Positions 34,060-46,694 are shown, counted from the first letter of the stretch. The stretch: DNA of 64,000 nucleotides from Dendrolimus kikuchii (GCA_019925095.2 CM034407.1:6946710-7010709), one strand, 5' to 3'. The notes: a model not told the origin generated them from the letters alone. Program-made: numbers and translations.

Positions 34060-34869
34060 ATTTAGGTGAAACAATTGAAAGTATGCCTGACAGGCTTCAT
34101 GGACACGTTGAAATTAGATATGGTTTGTCGGTCATATAGTCCAACAAGGCAGTTAACGTGTTAAGTTTGTAATAATTCGCGACAAAATTCATGGTCTCTC
34201 TAGAATAACTATACCAAAGTATATACATATTTATGGCTGCGGATTTTTTATGTGAAGAACTTGCTATTGCGCAACTGTGCAATTGTACATTGTTAAAGTA
34301 ATAGTCTAAGATTGACGCGGATTAAACTATTTTCTATTGTTTAAATGACTTATTAATGTTCTTGATCATTTATTTAGGTACATTTACTGTTTCAAATACT
34401 GTTTTTTTTATCTTTTTGAATTGCTTATATATTTTATATTTTTGAAGGTTTATGAAGTTTATAGAAATGTACGATTCATGTTTATATAATTCTTTCTTTG
34501 ATCATAGTGCATACTAGGAAGTATATGCGTGATCCCGTGTAAATGCCCATGCAATATCAGTGGTAATTCAATCACACGGGGTAACTGTGATGTGTAGGGT
34601 TCTTTACGTTCTTTATCTTCTTTGGGAATATGTGGTAATTGAAAATCGCCCAATCGATGCGTTAAATCCATTTCAAACCTACGTCATTAGAATGAGGACG
34701 GGTACAGCTGTGCAATTTTACAGGTAGCCGGGGTATGCAGTTGCATCAGACTTTCTATATGCGTATACTATTACGTATATGCTCCGGGTTCCTATATCAT
34801 ACTGTCCATATATTTGTAATACTGTTGATTAAAATTTGATACAAATTACATATAAGAAAAAACGTAGTT

Positions 34870-35186
34870 TAAATAAGCGTGTATGTATGAAAAGATATTA
34901 TGTATGTAAAGAGAGATAGTGAATGAAAGCAGAATTACAAAACAACTAAGTCAGCAATGCGACTGGTAGAGTCGAAGACGGTAGACCGCGACGTACTCAC
35001 TCACCATGATCCACTTGAAGATATTTTAAGGAAAGGTCATGTCAAAAGCACTTTAAATAGGCGTGTATTTTATGAAGAGATCAATGATAGTTGATGAAGC
35101 GAAAAGTGTTTGTCAGGATCGTAGCAGGTGGAGATCCTTCGTCTCTGCCTACCCCAATGGGAAATAGACGTGACAATATGTATGTA
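34870..35186 (+). mobile_element. RTE-like tail, second subfamily, diverged
   Basis: Ends tctgcctaccccaatggg, then aaatagacgtgacaatatg and tatgtat. Upstream the GACGTACTCACTCACCATGATC block parallels the GRPR-HTFHDQ region of the main RTE family. Confidence 0.6.
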
Positions 35187-36233
35187 TATCATTACATATA
35201 ATAAGGTAAAATAATAGTTAGCAAAAAGCGTCTGTTAGTACATCTTCCTACACGCCTTTCCTCCGTGTATACATACCCACTCTGGCTATCCGTGAAGTCG
35301 TATAGTTTTACCTACCACGATACTATAATACTAAGTAGCAAACAATAGGTCTGCCAATGAATAGAGTCCATGCCAAAATTTATAGCAGATTTTAGTTAGC
35401 CATTGGCTGCACAATATCTTATCTGGCGAGGATTAAATTTGACGTAACTATAATGATTGTTTTAAGTAGTTACGACATAATGCAAACTGTAAATATACCT
35501 GTAGTTATAAATTATGTAGAAAAATTATAATATACATAAGTATTGTAAGTAATGGAAGCTCTGATCTACCTGAAAATCTCATTTTTGAATTTGTTTACGA
35601 ATATCTTTGGAATAAATTTTTTAAGAGAATACACTAGTTTTTTCCTTTATCAATTACCAATGCCTCGGAACCAGAATACTAATATTGATAAACCACACTT
35701 GTGTGTTGCCTTGATAATTAGGTTAGTAGATTTTTAAACATGGTTTCCAATCAAAACAATTTTTTTATTCAAGTGCTTTATTTTGTACTTAAAATGCAAT
35801 ACAAAATTCTTTACAATATACCTATAGACACCCTAAATAATATTTACATAAATACAATATATTCACATTTCATAGGACACGTCATGATGGTCTTTGGTTT
35901 TATATAATTGCTTCTTTAATAAAATTAACTATACCTCATTCCATTAGAATTTTCCTAAAACGATAACAATCTATATTTTCGATATATCACAATCTTATTT
36001 TATGGTTAAACAGTACAATAGATTTTCGTACAATGTAGGATTATCATAAGAGTCGAAACTATTGTAAGCATAAAAAGCTTTTAATTTAATTATTACACAA
36101 CAAGGGTAGAAATATAACAGTAACATTTAGAATCTACTAGTAATAATACTGTCTGAATCGACCTCTTTCATAGGCCCGCTATGCACTACGAAAAGTAATT
36201 TATCAGTGCAGGAACCAAGAATGAATACAATTT

Positions 36234-36545
36234 TTTATTTTATTTTTTATTGCAGGAGTTCAGCAGACAGGCAGACGGCCCACTTGATGGAAAGCGGTTA
36301 CCATCGCCTATGGACATTTGCAACACCAAAGGTGCTACAAATGCGCTGCTGCTCTCTTAAGGGAGACTGGAACCTGGTCACTAATGCCGGAACACAACTC
36401 AAGCTTGTTATGGCGACATACTTTAGACCAGGGGTAGTAGCCATCCAGTCGGGCAAATGCCCTACCACCTGGCTGTGGGTTGTTTTGTCGCCACTTACGA
36501 CAGGCCACAGGAAAATGTATTCTTTCTCTGTTCCTGCACGGATAA
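36234..36545 (-). mobile_element. S1 copy, left half of an inverted pair
   Basis: Full-length copy, with a T-rich tail at the left and end cctgcacggataaaat. It abuts the plus-oriented copy that follows. Confidence 0.8.
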
Positions 36546-36790
36546 AATTCCTGCGGCCGGGCGGCCTATCGTAAGAGGCGACAAAACAATCCACAACCAG
36601 GTGGAAGGGCATTTATCCATATGGATGACAACTAACCCTGGTCTAGGATATGTCATAATTACAACTTTGTGTTCCAGCATTAGTCACCAAGATACAATCC
36701 CTCTTCGAGGCCGGGAGCACATCTGGTGTTACAAACGTTCATACGCGACAGTAACTACTTTCCATCATGTGGGTAGTCAGCCTCACAGAG
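36546..36790 (+). mobile_element. S1 copy, right half of an inverted pair
   Basis: Starts tcctgcggccgggcggcc directly after the previous copy, in the opposite orientation. It lacks the A tail. Confidence 0.75.
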
Positions 36791-38199
36791 CAAATAAGAA
36801 AATTAATTTAAAGCTCTGCTTTTTAGGCTCATCTGTTCTACATATATTTACAATTTTTGTATTGTCCCAGAGACTCTTACTTTATTACTTATCTCAAACA
36901 AGCTTACCACTACCATAAACTGTTGTACAGATTCTAAATAAATAAATTTTATGAGAGTTCTTGTTAGCTAAAAGAATTTTATGGAAGTACCCAATTATTT
37001 ATGATTAGAAGTTTAATGTATTGTAATTTCTTTTAAAACTTGTCATTTATATTGTTTACATTTCAGGAAAATTCCAATTGAATAAGACATTGTAATTGTT
37101 AGTCCTGTTGATGTTGTTACCCCATAGTTATTATGCAAAACAAAATTAAAAATCATGTTTTACATTAGATATCTAATATGGGTTATATTTTAATACTTTA
37201 TCGTATAAAAAATATGATAAGGAAACTATTCCTATAGTCAAATCTATAAAAAATAATATAAAATAATATCTGTGAATGTGTCTGTTGGTCTATTTAATAT
37301 TCCCTAAAAAGCAAAATTTCTGCAAAGACAGATCTCAACATCAACTGGGTAAAATTTAGTTAATTAATTTCTGTTGAGTATGAGAAGTTTTAATCCCCAG
37401 CAAATGAAGGATTTCAAATCACATTTACAGCAAAATCCTCTTATAGATGAAATGTAGCTTACAGGGACGTGATGTTCTATCATTATTACAAAGAAAATCA
37501 TAAAAACTTAATTACATTTAAGGTTTTACTAAAAAAAATATCCATAAAACTGTAGGCACTTTAAAAACTTACATAGTATTCTTATAAATACATGTTTAAA
37601 TAATAATAAACTTAATTCAAACAAAAGAGCAAAACTTTATAAAAATATTATGATATAACATTTCCTAATGTTATATTAACAAAAACTCATTATGCAATAA
37701 ATACCTATTACATTCAAAACACCTAACAATGTAAAAGCGAGTTTATTTGGGCTTTTGTGGTTATCCTTTACCAGGAGTGCTATTCTGCTATTTAGTGATA
37801 GTGTCAAAAATTGTATTCTACTAAATCTGTAATATCTTGTCGATATCGTTGTGGTGGAATAATAGTAGAAACAAATTATATTACCATTAGCAGAAATGGC
37901 ATAAATATTGAAAAGTGACCAAAATTTTAAACATTTATAAAAGTACAATGGCATACAGAATACTGAAATCAGGCAAACCAATTGAGGCAATTTTGATGAC
38001 ATTGTATTAGCAGGATTAGGCCCCAGGTCTTTCAGTTCAACAGAAGTTTATAAAATTCAGTCCCATAAGCAGCATCCATGATGTCACTTCAAAATAATTG
38101 AATTTTATTAAATAATTCTGTAGTTTTGTGGCTCTAGCTCACCTAGTTCACAGGAAGTCTGTGAACTAGGCTCCAAGTTTCATTCCTTCTAGGGTAAAC

Positions 38200-38345
38200 T
38201 GCCATTGTAAATTATGGTCTGGGTGTCTGAGATTGGTGTACAACTGGCTTGTTGTACATTACTCAACACATAATATAATAAGTGTAACTTGTTCATCTTA
38301 TGAATATACAATGTGTATTTTTCTGCCATATAGATGATAAAAAAA
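38200..38345 (+). mobile_element. tRNA-derived SINE, 3' part only
   Basis: aaattatggtctgggtgtct, caagtgtaactt-like and ttttctgccata blocks match 24600-24740; the tRNA-like head is missing. Confidence 0.6.
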
Positions 38346-38774
38346 ATATTAATATGGAAATATCAGCAGTAAAACTTCAAAACGTAGTAAGTGCATTGCA
38401 ATGAAATTTTACATCATAGCACAAAAAAATGATATGAACTTCAACAATATGCCATTCAAAAACTATTAAGCTTATTGCGAGTAATATCATATTTTGATAA
38501 AAATTTTTACATATTTCAGCAAACATAATGAATGCATTGGCAAATGTCTGTAGTAAGACAATAAGTACACATATACATTGTTTGACCTTAGAACATTTTA
38601 GTAAATTATAAGCAGGATTTTTGCAATGAATTGCACTATTCAATGATGACCCCACATCTAAAGTTAGATATTACAATAGAATATGTTTTATTTTGATCAT
38701 CTTAAGACACAATTTAAGTAAATTTGTATCCAAAAATCTTGTTGTAAGTAAAAACAAGGTAATTACATTTTTAC

Positions 38775-38995
38775 ATAGTATAAACAAAGCCCCTTTTCAC
38801 ATCTGTTTGTCCTCTAACTCCTCCTAAACCACGCACAGATTCTTAAGCAGGTTTCACCATTAGTCAGAATATTTTCAAGGAAGATTTATATGATACAAGC
38901 TTTCGCCCGCGGCTTCACTGATTAAGTTTTTAAGTAAGTAAAATAGAACTATCTGCCAAGGTTTGACTTGCGGCGCAGCATGAGGCAAACTAGTT
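38775..38995 (-). mobile_element. Helitron-like fragment
   Basis: Parallel to 7400-7680 in sequence and order; contains aagctttcgcccgcggcttc and ggcgcagcatgaggcaaact-AGT. Confidence 0.4.
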
Positions 38996-39239
38996 AATTT
39001 ATAAAGCAATCTCAGTTAGTTGATTTTGAAGTTAAGCAGCTGTCCTGCATTGAAATTGATTATAAAACCAACCAAAGCATCTTGGTCAAACATCCGAGTC
39101 CAGAAGTGGTCACCGATTTCCTTACCCCTGAGACTGAAATCACACACATCATACTGATTCACTATCACTTTACACTGTCACTGTCAAATTGACTTTGTAC
39201 GATTGATTAGTCCAACTGGATGTATTCCAGTTTTATGTG

Positions 39240-39314
39240 CTACGTTGACTGCAGGGGCTGGTGGGGCGCCAAACGCCGCCATTGCGTGGACTGACGTTCT
39301 TCAGCTTCTTCATC
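39240..39314 (-). CDS. NFYA: NF-YA exon 7: C-terminus
   Basis: Minus-strand acceptor tttttgaccag. Encodes [20 protein letters not shown] and ends LQST with TAG at 39240-39242. Phase 0 fits the previous exon; least certain exon of the gene. Confidence 0.55.
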   Translation of the reverse strand, partial: DEEAEERQSTQWRRLAPHQPLQST

Positions 39315-42300
39315 CTGGTCAAAAATTTTTTTTATTAAATATAAATCTAATCTTAACATATAAAATTCTATTTGTGTGTATGTCACTCAACATTTTTTAA
39401 GCATCTGGACCGATTTTGATGAATTTTTTGTGTGTTAAAGTGTATTTGAGAATGGTTTAGATATCAGAATTGGACCCAGTACATGGTGTTGTTGACTCCG
39501 TGTATGGGATGGAGTAGTATATATACCCCCTTCATGATACCTTGACGCGCAGGGTTACCAAATTCTAAAAATTAATGACATTTAATATCATGTTATAAAT
39601 TAAGATTATTATAAAACAAAGAAATATTCTTAATTATTGTTAGGATTATTTAGTCATTATCGCAATTTCAGATGTTTTCAACTCTAGCCTACCTAAGCTA
39701 GAGTTGAAAACATCTGAATACCTATTAATATTTTTGATTGTTGGTAACCCTGCATGTCAAGTTATCGTGAATGGGGAATAATAAAATATAGTAAAAAAGA
39801 GAGCTCAGCAGGCATGCGTGACCATTGTCAAATATTTGAAATACCCTATCTATATTAAACCTATATTACATATCCTACAACTATTGTCCATTTTAGAGTA
39901 ACTACAGATTTTTAGAAAATAATGTCACTGTCATTATGTCACTGAATTCCTTCTCCTAAAGAGAAACCGTGGGACTCTAACTTTGACTTGATGCCATGGG
40001 AGAATATTTGGAATGATAATTGCCAAGTAAAAGTATAATGAAAAAGAATTGGCAAAAAAACTCATCTTTCTTCTACTTTCCTAAAACTAGAGGGTCGTAT
40101 TAATCTTATGCTTGAATAAAGCTAATAAGTAGTTATAAAGTACATACCTGAATGATTGTGATGGAGACTGTGTCGGGTTTTATGTCATCCATACTTTTGG
40201 GGTCATCTACATTTTGTTCGCCATGCTCCATGTTCCTGTAAGACAATGATGTTATCATCTATCACCATGTCTAATTTGCCACAATAACAGCTTAAGTATT
40301 TGCTCCACACAGGCTGCTTTAATTATTAGCTAGAAAATGTAAGTTCTCATAGTTACACATGAAAATTTATGACATGTATATGTCCGAAGAGCCCAAGATA
40401 GTATGTAATTTAAAAGCTTGCGGAAGGAATGCCATAATTAGGCAGTATCAAATTTAATATACATATTGTTACAATTGGTACATTTCACAAAGGATTTAAA
40501 AAAAAAATTACATGAGTTCATCAGACAGCCAGACGACCCACCTGATGGAAAGTGGTTACCATCGCCTATCGCCTAAAGAGAGACTGGTACCTGGCCACTG
40601 ATGCCGGAACACAGCTATAGGTTGTTATGGCGTCGTAGCTTAGACCAGGGTTGGTAGCCATCCAGATGGGCAAATGCCCTATCACCTAGCTGTGGGTTAT
40701 TTTGTCTCCTTTCAAGACAGACAAGGAGGCTACAATTCTATTAACTCTTCGAAAAGTAATTGTATACTATACTTCTGTATTTAAAAGTGTCTAAAATAGA
40801 TAAATATGAAAAAAAAAAAACTTTTAGCTAATCATGTTGCTGAGGAGTTTCTTGCTGCTTCTTCTCCTTCAAAAAAGATAGAATAGGAAGCAAATTTATA
40901 TTTTGACTTATATGTATGACCTTTGAAAACTGTTCTTCAGTGGAACTTATTTTGAATAATAATAGTCGATTTAACTAAGTCTCACTTCTCGCACAATAAT
41001 TAGCCATCCTAGAGCGCTATGATACGTGCATCGGACCAAAGCCGGAGTGAGACTTTCCACCCGACCAAAGCCAGAGTGCAGAGAAATTGTACCTGGTTGT
41101 TCCGTCCTCACGCTTTTATATTACAGTGATGAAAGAATAAATTGTAATTTTTTTAGTTAAACAAGCTTATTGCGGACTTACTTTCGACTTCCCGAATGGA
41201 ACCTTCCACCCTCCCCTCTGATCCTGTTCATCGCGTGCCGGTGCCGTGATTCGTGGAGGTATTTCGGCCTTTCCTTGGGGATCTTTCCCAGCTCGTGCAG
41301 CTTCGCCCTCGCCGCCCGTCGCTTCAGGATCCTCTTGTACTGTCGCGCGTTCACGTACAGTAGCGGCTCCTCGTCCGAGCCCGCGTTCGCTCCTCCCGCA
41401 CTCTCGGTGTTGCTTGTCGTACTACCGACGGATGTCGTCGCGCTGGTACCGTTTACCATCTGAAAAGTATTATACAAAAGTATGTTCAACAAAATCAATA
41501 ACCATTACCTGTACCCCGTTCTTCCTATCTCATCCTGAAGGCTGGCAACGAGTTGGGTTCTCCCCTGATCTAGCAACTGCTATAGGCAAAAGTAACCGCT
41601 TTTCATCAGACGGGACATTGGCCTACTTGCCAGATTCTCGATAAATAAAGTTAAGTGGTTTGGCTCGGTCATCACTTCAACAATTCACAACTTCAATAAT
41701 TAGTATTTTAAGTTAAAATAGTTTACAACAATATTGATTGAAACAAATTTAAATTTAAACTCTGTTTTAACAGTTTTAAGCAAGGCATTTTAATTAAATT
41801 GTATTGTGATGTTTCGGCCACTTTTTTTAGCCATGTTCGGGGTTTTTTGTATTGCATGAGTTCAGCAGACAGGCAGACGGCCCACCTGATGGAGAGTGGT
41901 TACCATCGCATATGAGCGTTTGTAAGACCAAAGGTGCTACAAAGATGCTGCTGCTCTCTAAACGGTGACTGAAATCTGGCCACTAATATTGGAACACAAC
42001 TCAAGGTTGTTATGGTGGCATACTCCAGACTAGGGTTGGTAGCCATCCAAATGGGTAAATACTCTACTGGCTATCTGGCTTTGGTTCCTGTGTTGTGTCA
42101 ACGTCAAAATACAAATCAAATAAAATGCCGCGCTTAACAACGTTAAAACGTAATTTCCATTATGTGTACTAGTCACAAAAACTTAAGAAAATAATATGTT
42201 AAAATTTTTAGAAATCTATGCCTGTCTAGCGTTACCTAGAAGAGATTACTTCTTAGCGATAACGCCGTCTATTGTACTATATTTTATCTTTTCTACTTCT

Positions 42301-45300
42301 GTTTGTATATGCATTATTGTACAATAAAGAATTATCTATCTAAGTAAGAATTGTCTCCAAATATAGTCAAAAAATTTTTTTTTAACAGTGTCCGATTTTT
42401 TTAAGTAGTCAACCAATAAACTTGCTTAAAAATATGGTACAGCTAGATTTGTAATGGCACAATTATTTCAAACATGATAGTACACACTTTGTCCATTTCC
42501 AAGCTAAATTAGGTTTTTGTTATGCAAAACTCACTTACAACAATAACATTGCACAAGTCATTTACAATAATAAAATGCATAATGAGTGCATTAGCCTTAA
42601 GCTACCAGGTAAAATTGGAGATATAGAATTTATTTTAGCTTAAATTGAAATCTAAATAATATCCATAACACTTACCATCACGACATTTGGTTGGTTGACG
42701 ATCTGCTGCGGTTGCACTGCAGTGCCTATGCCAGCAACTTGCACTATGTTCCCATTCAGACTTAATACTGCAATTTAATTATATATATATACATATATAT
42801 AAATTCAATGTAGAATGATATAACTCCATGCCATGGAAATAAAAATAAAGGAATGGTTGTAGTACCATAAATAGCCTTTTATGCGCCATATGCGAACTTC
42901 TATATCTGCGCTCTTGTTTTTTTAGATATTATAGGTACCCTAGCTAGAGCCATGCTATGTATAGGCCTATTTTATTTCATTCAGGGTGATAAAATAACGC
43001 ACAAGGACCTTGATGTTGGTGGACCAATTATCAATATTTTGGAAGAAAAATCTATTTTTTAAAAGTACTAGAACACAAAAACGAGCGCGATGTTTTATCT
43101 AATTTAACAGACGTTTTTGATGATACTGGCATATATGTGTTGGAAACGAGCAGTAGGGGCGCAGCGGGAACTTATCAGGACCAAGCCGGAAAGATAAACA
43201 GTCCTGCCTGGTCTGGCCATTCTTGCGCCCCCCAGAGTCCACGCCCTGTGGCTGGGCACCGGTGGCATCGCCCTATTTACGGCACTGAATGGTTGACAAT
43301 GACCCAATAAAAATTTAATTCTTAAAATTCATATTAAAAGCCCTCATTTTGTACATTTACATAGAGTGCCATAGGTTTCTTGTGTTTCGATATGGGTTTA
43401 GGTTAGAGGAAAGGAAAGACACAGGGCCGCTTCTAGAAATCTACGACTCAGGAGCTATTATAGCTTTACACAACTTATAACTCCGATTGACAGTTTTCGT
43501 TTGCACAGAAAAGTGTGGACCGGTTTCAAACATACCTCTATCATGAACTTTATTGGAAATGGTAATGTAGCTTGCCATGCATTCACTAAAATTGGTCTAT
43601 TGCGCATGTACATCGGCAGGAATAAATTATATTATTAATATAGTTGTGTAAAACTGTACTCAGCTATGTTTTCTAACTGGACAATTGTCAATTCTATTAT
43701 TTTTCTTCCATAGTATAGATAAACTATCTCTTATCTTTCACCTTCTGCTAGTCATTTGGGGTCGGCCCAATGTCTTTTGCTTTGGTTTGTCCAATCTGGC
43801 ACACTAGAACGTCACAGTGCAGTGACTCTCTCCTAGATCCTGTGGAATCCTTACTAAGTGTTTTCTTCCTTTAGAATGCAGGTAGATTTAGTGGGTAGCT
43901 CTTCGGCCTCTTTACTTCGTTAGAAGTGGGACCGGTGCCATTAGTTACGAGTCCCACACGCACTCGTGCAGGCGGCACTAGGCGCTACATTCCGCCTTCC
44001 CCCGTATCCTGGGTCCAAGTGTGTATTGCAAGAAAAGACATTCCCCATGCGTTAACAAAATAATCATCTTTCCCTACCATACTTCTCAATCTAACAAACA
44101 TCCTCTGTCACACTATAAATCAGCATGTCATCCTTTATACATTAGTTTTTCCTCTCAATATTACTGTCATAGGTGCAACTTGCAAAGACCAAAGAAAGAA
44201 GCTGTAATTTATTTTAACAGGTGTTTTATACCTGCCGGTTGATGCAATATTTGATGTTGGTCAATGGTGGGCTGAGCGCTCACAGATGGTTGGTAAATGT
44301 ATGCTTGTCCGTCTGGTGTTTGTACTAATTGCATGGGTTGTAAATTACCACCAGCACCTGAAATATTCACATATATCTGTAAGTAAATTCAATACAGTAA
44401 TTTCTTACATCAGTTTTATATCAGGCCCAGTGTGGTCTGTTGTATATTACCCATAGCATAAGCGTAACTTGCTTAGCTTGGATATTTGTTCTTGTTTGTC
44501 AGTTATTATTATATTTCAGATGCATCAAATTTTTTTTCATTTTTTCAAAAATGTTATAAGAAATGTATTACTTTAGAAAAAATATATTAAACTACAGTAT
44601 CTTTTTTAATAAAAAACTCACAAATATTTTATTATTATGAATTTTATGCTTGCAGTTATTTTAGCAGACTGCTTGCACACATATCAAATGAATATTCAAT
44701 CAAATAAGCATCAGGCCAAAGCTTAACCCATGTAGCACAAGTTAAGTCCCTGACTGACTTCAAATAACAAATTTGTGGTGACTAGAAGAACAGTATTTCA
44801 CTAAATGTTCAGGGCCTTTACAAACATAATTCTTACTTTAAAAACAATATTTACAACTATAGTTCATTTTGAACCATTAATATATAAACAAAACTGCATA
44901 ACATAAGATCACAATTTGCATTCTTGCCTTTAACTATTCCACCAAGTAGTTATTTACATAAAATTTCTAAATCATAGATAACATTAGATATGTACTAACC
45001 TTGAATACTAGATAGTGGTACAACTTGCAACTGCTGTAATTGCTGTCCATTTGGTGTTGCCACCTGAAATAAACAAGAATTAATATCTTATGAGCATTGG
45101 CAGCGGAGAGAAAGCAAATGCGACCGCAGCGCCATCTTTATGCATATATTCTTTATCTATCCACCTCTCTCACATTTTTATATGTCTGTCCCAAGAAAAC
45201 GACGTCATTTATCGGCATATAAAGTATCCTAAGTGTCATCCCGGGAACCCCGGAACTGAAACCAGCTCCGTGAGGTTTCAGTCAAGGATCTACCTAAATG

Positions 45301-46029
45301 GAGTTCGCTATCTCCCTCGCACATCATCACATTTTTGAAGATATAAATTGACAGAATTTACTTACGACAAATCCATATTACACAAAACATACCAAAAAAT
45401 TATGAATGATTCACATTCACACTCACTTTATAAAAAGAATTCCTATGAAATTTTTTTCACAAGAATGATTTTTATTAAACATTCCTAATTTTTTGGTAAG
45501 TATCGTAAGTAAATTCTGTGAATTTATGTCTTCAAAAATGTGTTAATGCATGAGCGAGATAGCAATCTCCATTAAGGTAAGCTGTTAAAACTGTTCAGTA
45601 GTTTTCAGTGATGTTCTGACAAACAGATAGACAAAAATAATGTAAGTTGTATATTCAAAGTTTACTGACCGGAATTAAACCCTGATTTCTGATAACAATA
45701 AACATACAAAAGCCAAGATATAAATTTACTCTAAAATGTATCAGTATTATTCAAAGAGAGTTAGAATAAGTTTAAACACTTCTTTATTGTTCGTTAAATA
45801 AGCATTCAAACTTACTTTAACTCTCTATGAATGAGACTGTATAACTTTTGAGTAAAATTATAACCGATGGGTGTCAGAGAGAAACAGGCATGCTTAGAAA
45901 AAACACAACTACCTGGATTTGTGGTGTTCCAATCTAAGTAAGCATTAAAAATAAAGTTATTTTTTTAGTGCACTTTTTAAGATGTTATCCCTTATTCATA
46001 ATTCGCAATTAGAATTTAATTATACACAC

Positions 46030-46077
<48 letters not shown>

Positions 46078-46694
46078 TTTTAAAATCTTTAAGGAGCTTG
46101 TAAACCTAATAACTATCATGCCTCTGCTGCTCTTCCACTAAAGGTTTAATAACACACTAATAAATACATTACGCAGATGTAGCTAAAGTTTCAGTGTATT
46201 ATTTGATGTGCAAAATTGTTAGTGAATTAAATATCTATACTTCTATACTAATATTACAAAGAGGTAAAGTTTGTGACGTTGTAGGGGGGGTAATCTCTAG
46301 ATCTACTAAACCGATTAAAAAAATTCTTTTACTGTTGGAAAGTTATGTTAACAGAGAGTGTCATAGGCTATATAACATGACGCTATATACCATGGGAGCG
46401 GGACAGAGCGCGGATGAAACCGCGCCGGGCCGCTAGTTAATTAATAACTTAAGTGGTAGTGGTGAACTACACCCATGTATCTAATCCATAATGCTTTATT
46501 CTTTATACTGTAAAACACATTTGGACTCAGAATAAGGGGATTAGTCTTTAAGACGAATTTATTTAAGGGAAATAGGTGCCTAAAAATTACCAATGAAAAA
46601 ATACCTGAACAGTTGGTGCTGATGCTGTTGGTATGGAATGGACAACAATATGTTGTCCATTCAGGCTTTGTATCATATATGGTGTGTTATTCAT
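39240..46694 (-). CDS. NFYA: NF-YA, DNA-binding subunit of CCAAT-box factor NF-Y (7 coding exons)
   Basis: Exons in transcript order, all complement: 46605-46694, 45000-45063, 44232-44357, 42676-42767, 41182-41459, 40148-40235, 39240-39314. They total 813 nt (270 aa plus stop), GT-AG throughout with consistent phases. Residues 1-124 are Gln/Val-rich, like the NF-YA transactivation region. Residues about 154-213 are the NF-YA core: [19 protein letters not shown] (A1 helix, contacts NF-YB/NF-YC), then [20 protein letters not shown], then [15 protein letters not shown] (A2, DNA contact), which keeps the Arg, His and GxGGRF positions that bind CCAAT. The tail is acidic and ends HQPLQST. The protein acts in the nucleus as a trimer with NF-YB/NF-YC. 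The ATG directly follows an acceptor, so the 5' UTR is probably in a separate first exon. The last exon has a weaker acceptor. Confidence 0.88.
39537..39766. mobile_element. MITE with 26-bp TIRs and a perfect internal hairpin
   Basis: The TIR ccttgacgcgcagggttacc at the left pairs with ggtaaccctgcatgtcaag at the right. In the interior, 39668-39719 is a perfect 22-bp inverted repeat around an 8-nt loop (ctacctaa). No clear TSD. It lies between NF-YA exons 7 and 6. Confidence 0.7.
40148..40235 (-). CDS. NFYA: NF-YA exon 6
   Basis: Minus-strand acceptor gtcttacag, donor attcag|gtatgt, phase 2 in and 0 out. Encodes [20 protein letters not shown] and a TVSITIIQ strand. Confidence 0.75.
40511..40735 (-). 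mobile_element. S1 copy with internal deletion
   Basis: catgagttcatcagacagcc to tttgtctcctttcaagaca. About 50 bp are missing after ccatcgcctatcgcct. In NF-YA intron 5-6. Confidence 0.7.
41182..41459 (-). CDS. NFYA: NF-YA exon 5: CBF/NF-YA core domain
   Basis: Minus-strand acceptor atacttttcag, donor cgaaa|gtaagt, phase 0 in and 2 out. A Ser/Thr/Gly linker is followed by the entire A1-linker-A2 DNA-binding core. Much richer in GC than the flanking introns. Confidence 0.92.
41518..41650 (+). mobile_element. S1-like tail, diverged
   Basis: gctataggcaaaagtaaccg, ttttcatcagacgggac and cttgccagattctcgataaa resemble the S1/LINE tail but at low identity. Confidence 0.4.
41852..42095 (-). mobile_element. 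S1 copy
   Basis: tgcatgagttcagcagacag to ctggctttggttcctg; most family blocks are present. Confidence 0.7.
42676..42767 (-). CDS. NFYA: NF-YA exon 4
   Basis: Minus-strand acceptor ttaaattgcag, donor gtgatg|gtaagt, phase 1 in and 0 out. Encodes [20 protein letters not shown] and IVNQPNVVM, Gln/Val-rich. Confidence 0.85.
44232..44357 (-). CDS. NFYA: NF-YA exon 3
   Basis: Minus-strand acceptor atatttcag, donor cggcag|gtataa, phase 1 both sides. Encodes [20 protein letters not shown] and a [14 protein letters not shown] stretch typical of NF-YA N-terminal regions. Confidence 0.85.
44420..44513 (+). mobile_element. tRNA-derived SINE, 3' fragment
   Basis: ggcccagtgtggtctgttgt, atattacccatagcataag and cgtaacttgctta match the 3' body of the SINE at 24502-24752. 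Confidence 0.6.
45000..45063 (-). CDS. NFYA: NF-YA exon 2
   Basis: Minus-strand acceptor gtttatttcag, donor attcaag|gttagt, phase 0 in and 1 out. Encodes [20 protein letters not shown]. Confidence 0.85.
45291..45579. mobile_element. Long-TIR MITE, copy 1
   Basis: TIRs of about 80 bp: tacctaaatggagttcgct, then cacatttttgaagatataaa on the left, mirrored at the right by ttatgtcttcaaaaatgtg and gcaatctccattaaggta. The second copy is at 55694-56048. In NF-YA intron 1-2. Confidence 0.75.
45750..45831. mobile_element. 80-bp fold-back element, copy 2
   Basis: aaagagagttagaataagtt pairs with aacttactttaactctc; near-identical to 8821-8900. Confidence 0.8.
46036..46072. repeat. (TA)n microsatellite
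   Basis: A TA run following a short tgtgtg segment. Confidence 0.9.
46234..46436 (+). mobile_element. Non-autonomous Helitron
   Basis: Starts TCTATACTTCTATACTAATA after an A and ends ccgcgccgggccgCTAG before T. Inner blocks (actaaaccgattaaaaaaat, ttatgttaacagagagtg) parallel the 26704-26952 element. Lies 170 bp from NF-YA exon 1. Confidence 0.6.
46605..46694 (-). CDS. NFYA: NF-YA first coding exon
   Basis: The ATG at 46694-46692 immediately follows a minus-strand acceptor (attgataatccag). Donor gttcag|gtattt, phase 0 out. Encodes [20 protein letters not shown] and [10 protein letters not shown]. Initiation here is inferred because no upstream in-frame exon was found. Confidence 0.7.

Larger units (their letters stand above)
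33614..39239. other. Convergent intergenic region
   Basis: Lies between the 3' ends of the membrane-protein gene (plus) and NF-YA (minus). It contains the MITE, RTE and S1 pieces listed separately. Minus-strand AATAAA signals occur at 38687-38692 and, as a close pair, at 35764-35769 and 35777-35782. They are candidate ends for NF-YA transcripts. The rest is AT-rich with no exons seen. Confidence 0.5.

Noticed and set aside
36206..36918. ORFs of 104-153 codons
   Set aside because: They read through the S1 retroposon pair; the same peptides recur at 29724-30065 and 58405-58996, marking them as repeat translations.
41246..41644. ORFs antisense to NF-YA
   Set aside because: Shadows of the NF-YA core exon, which has clear family motifs on the minus strand.
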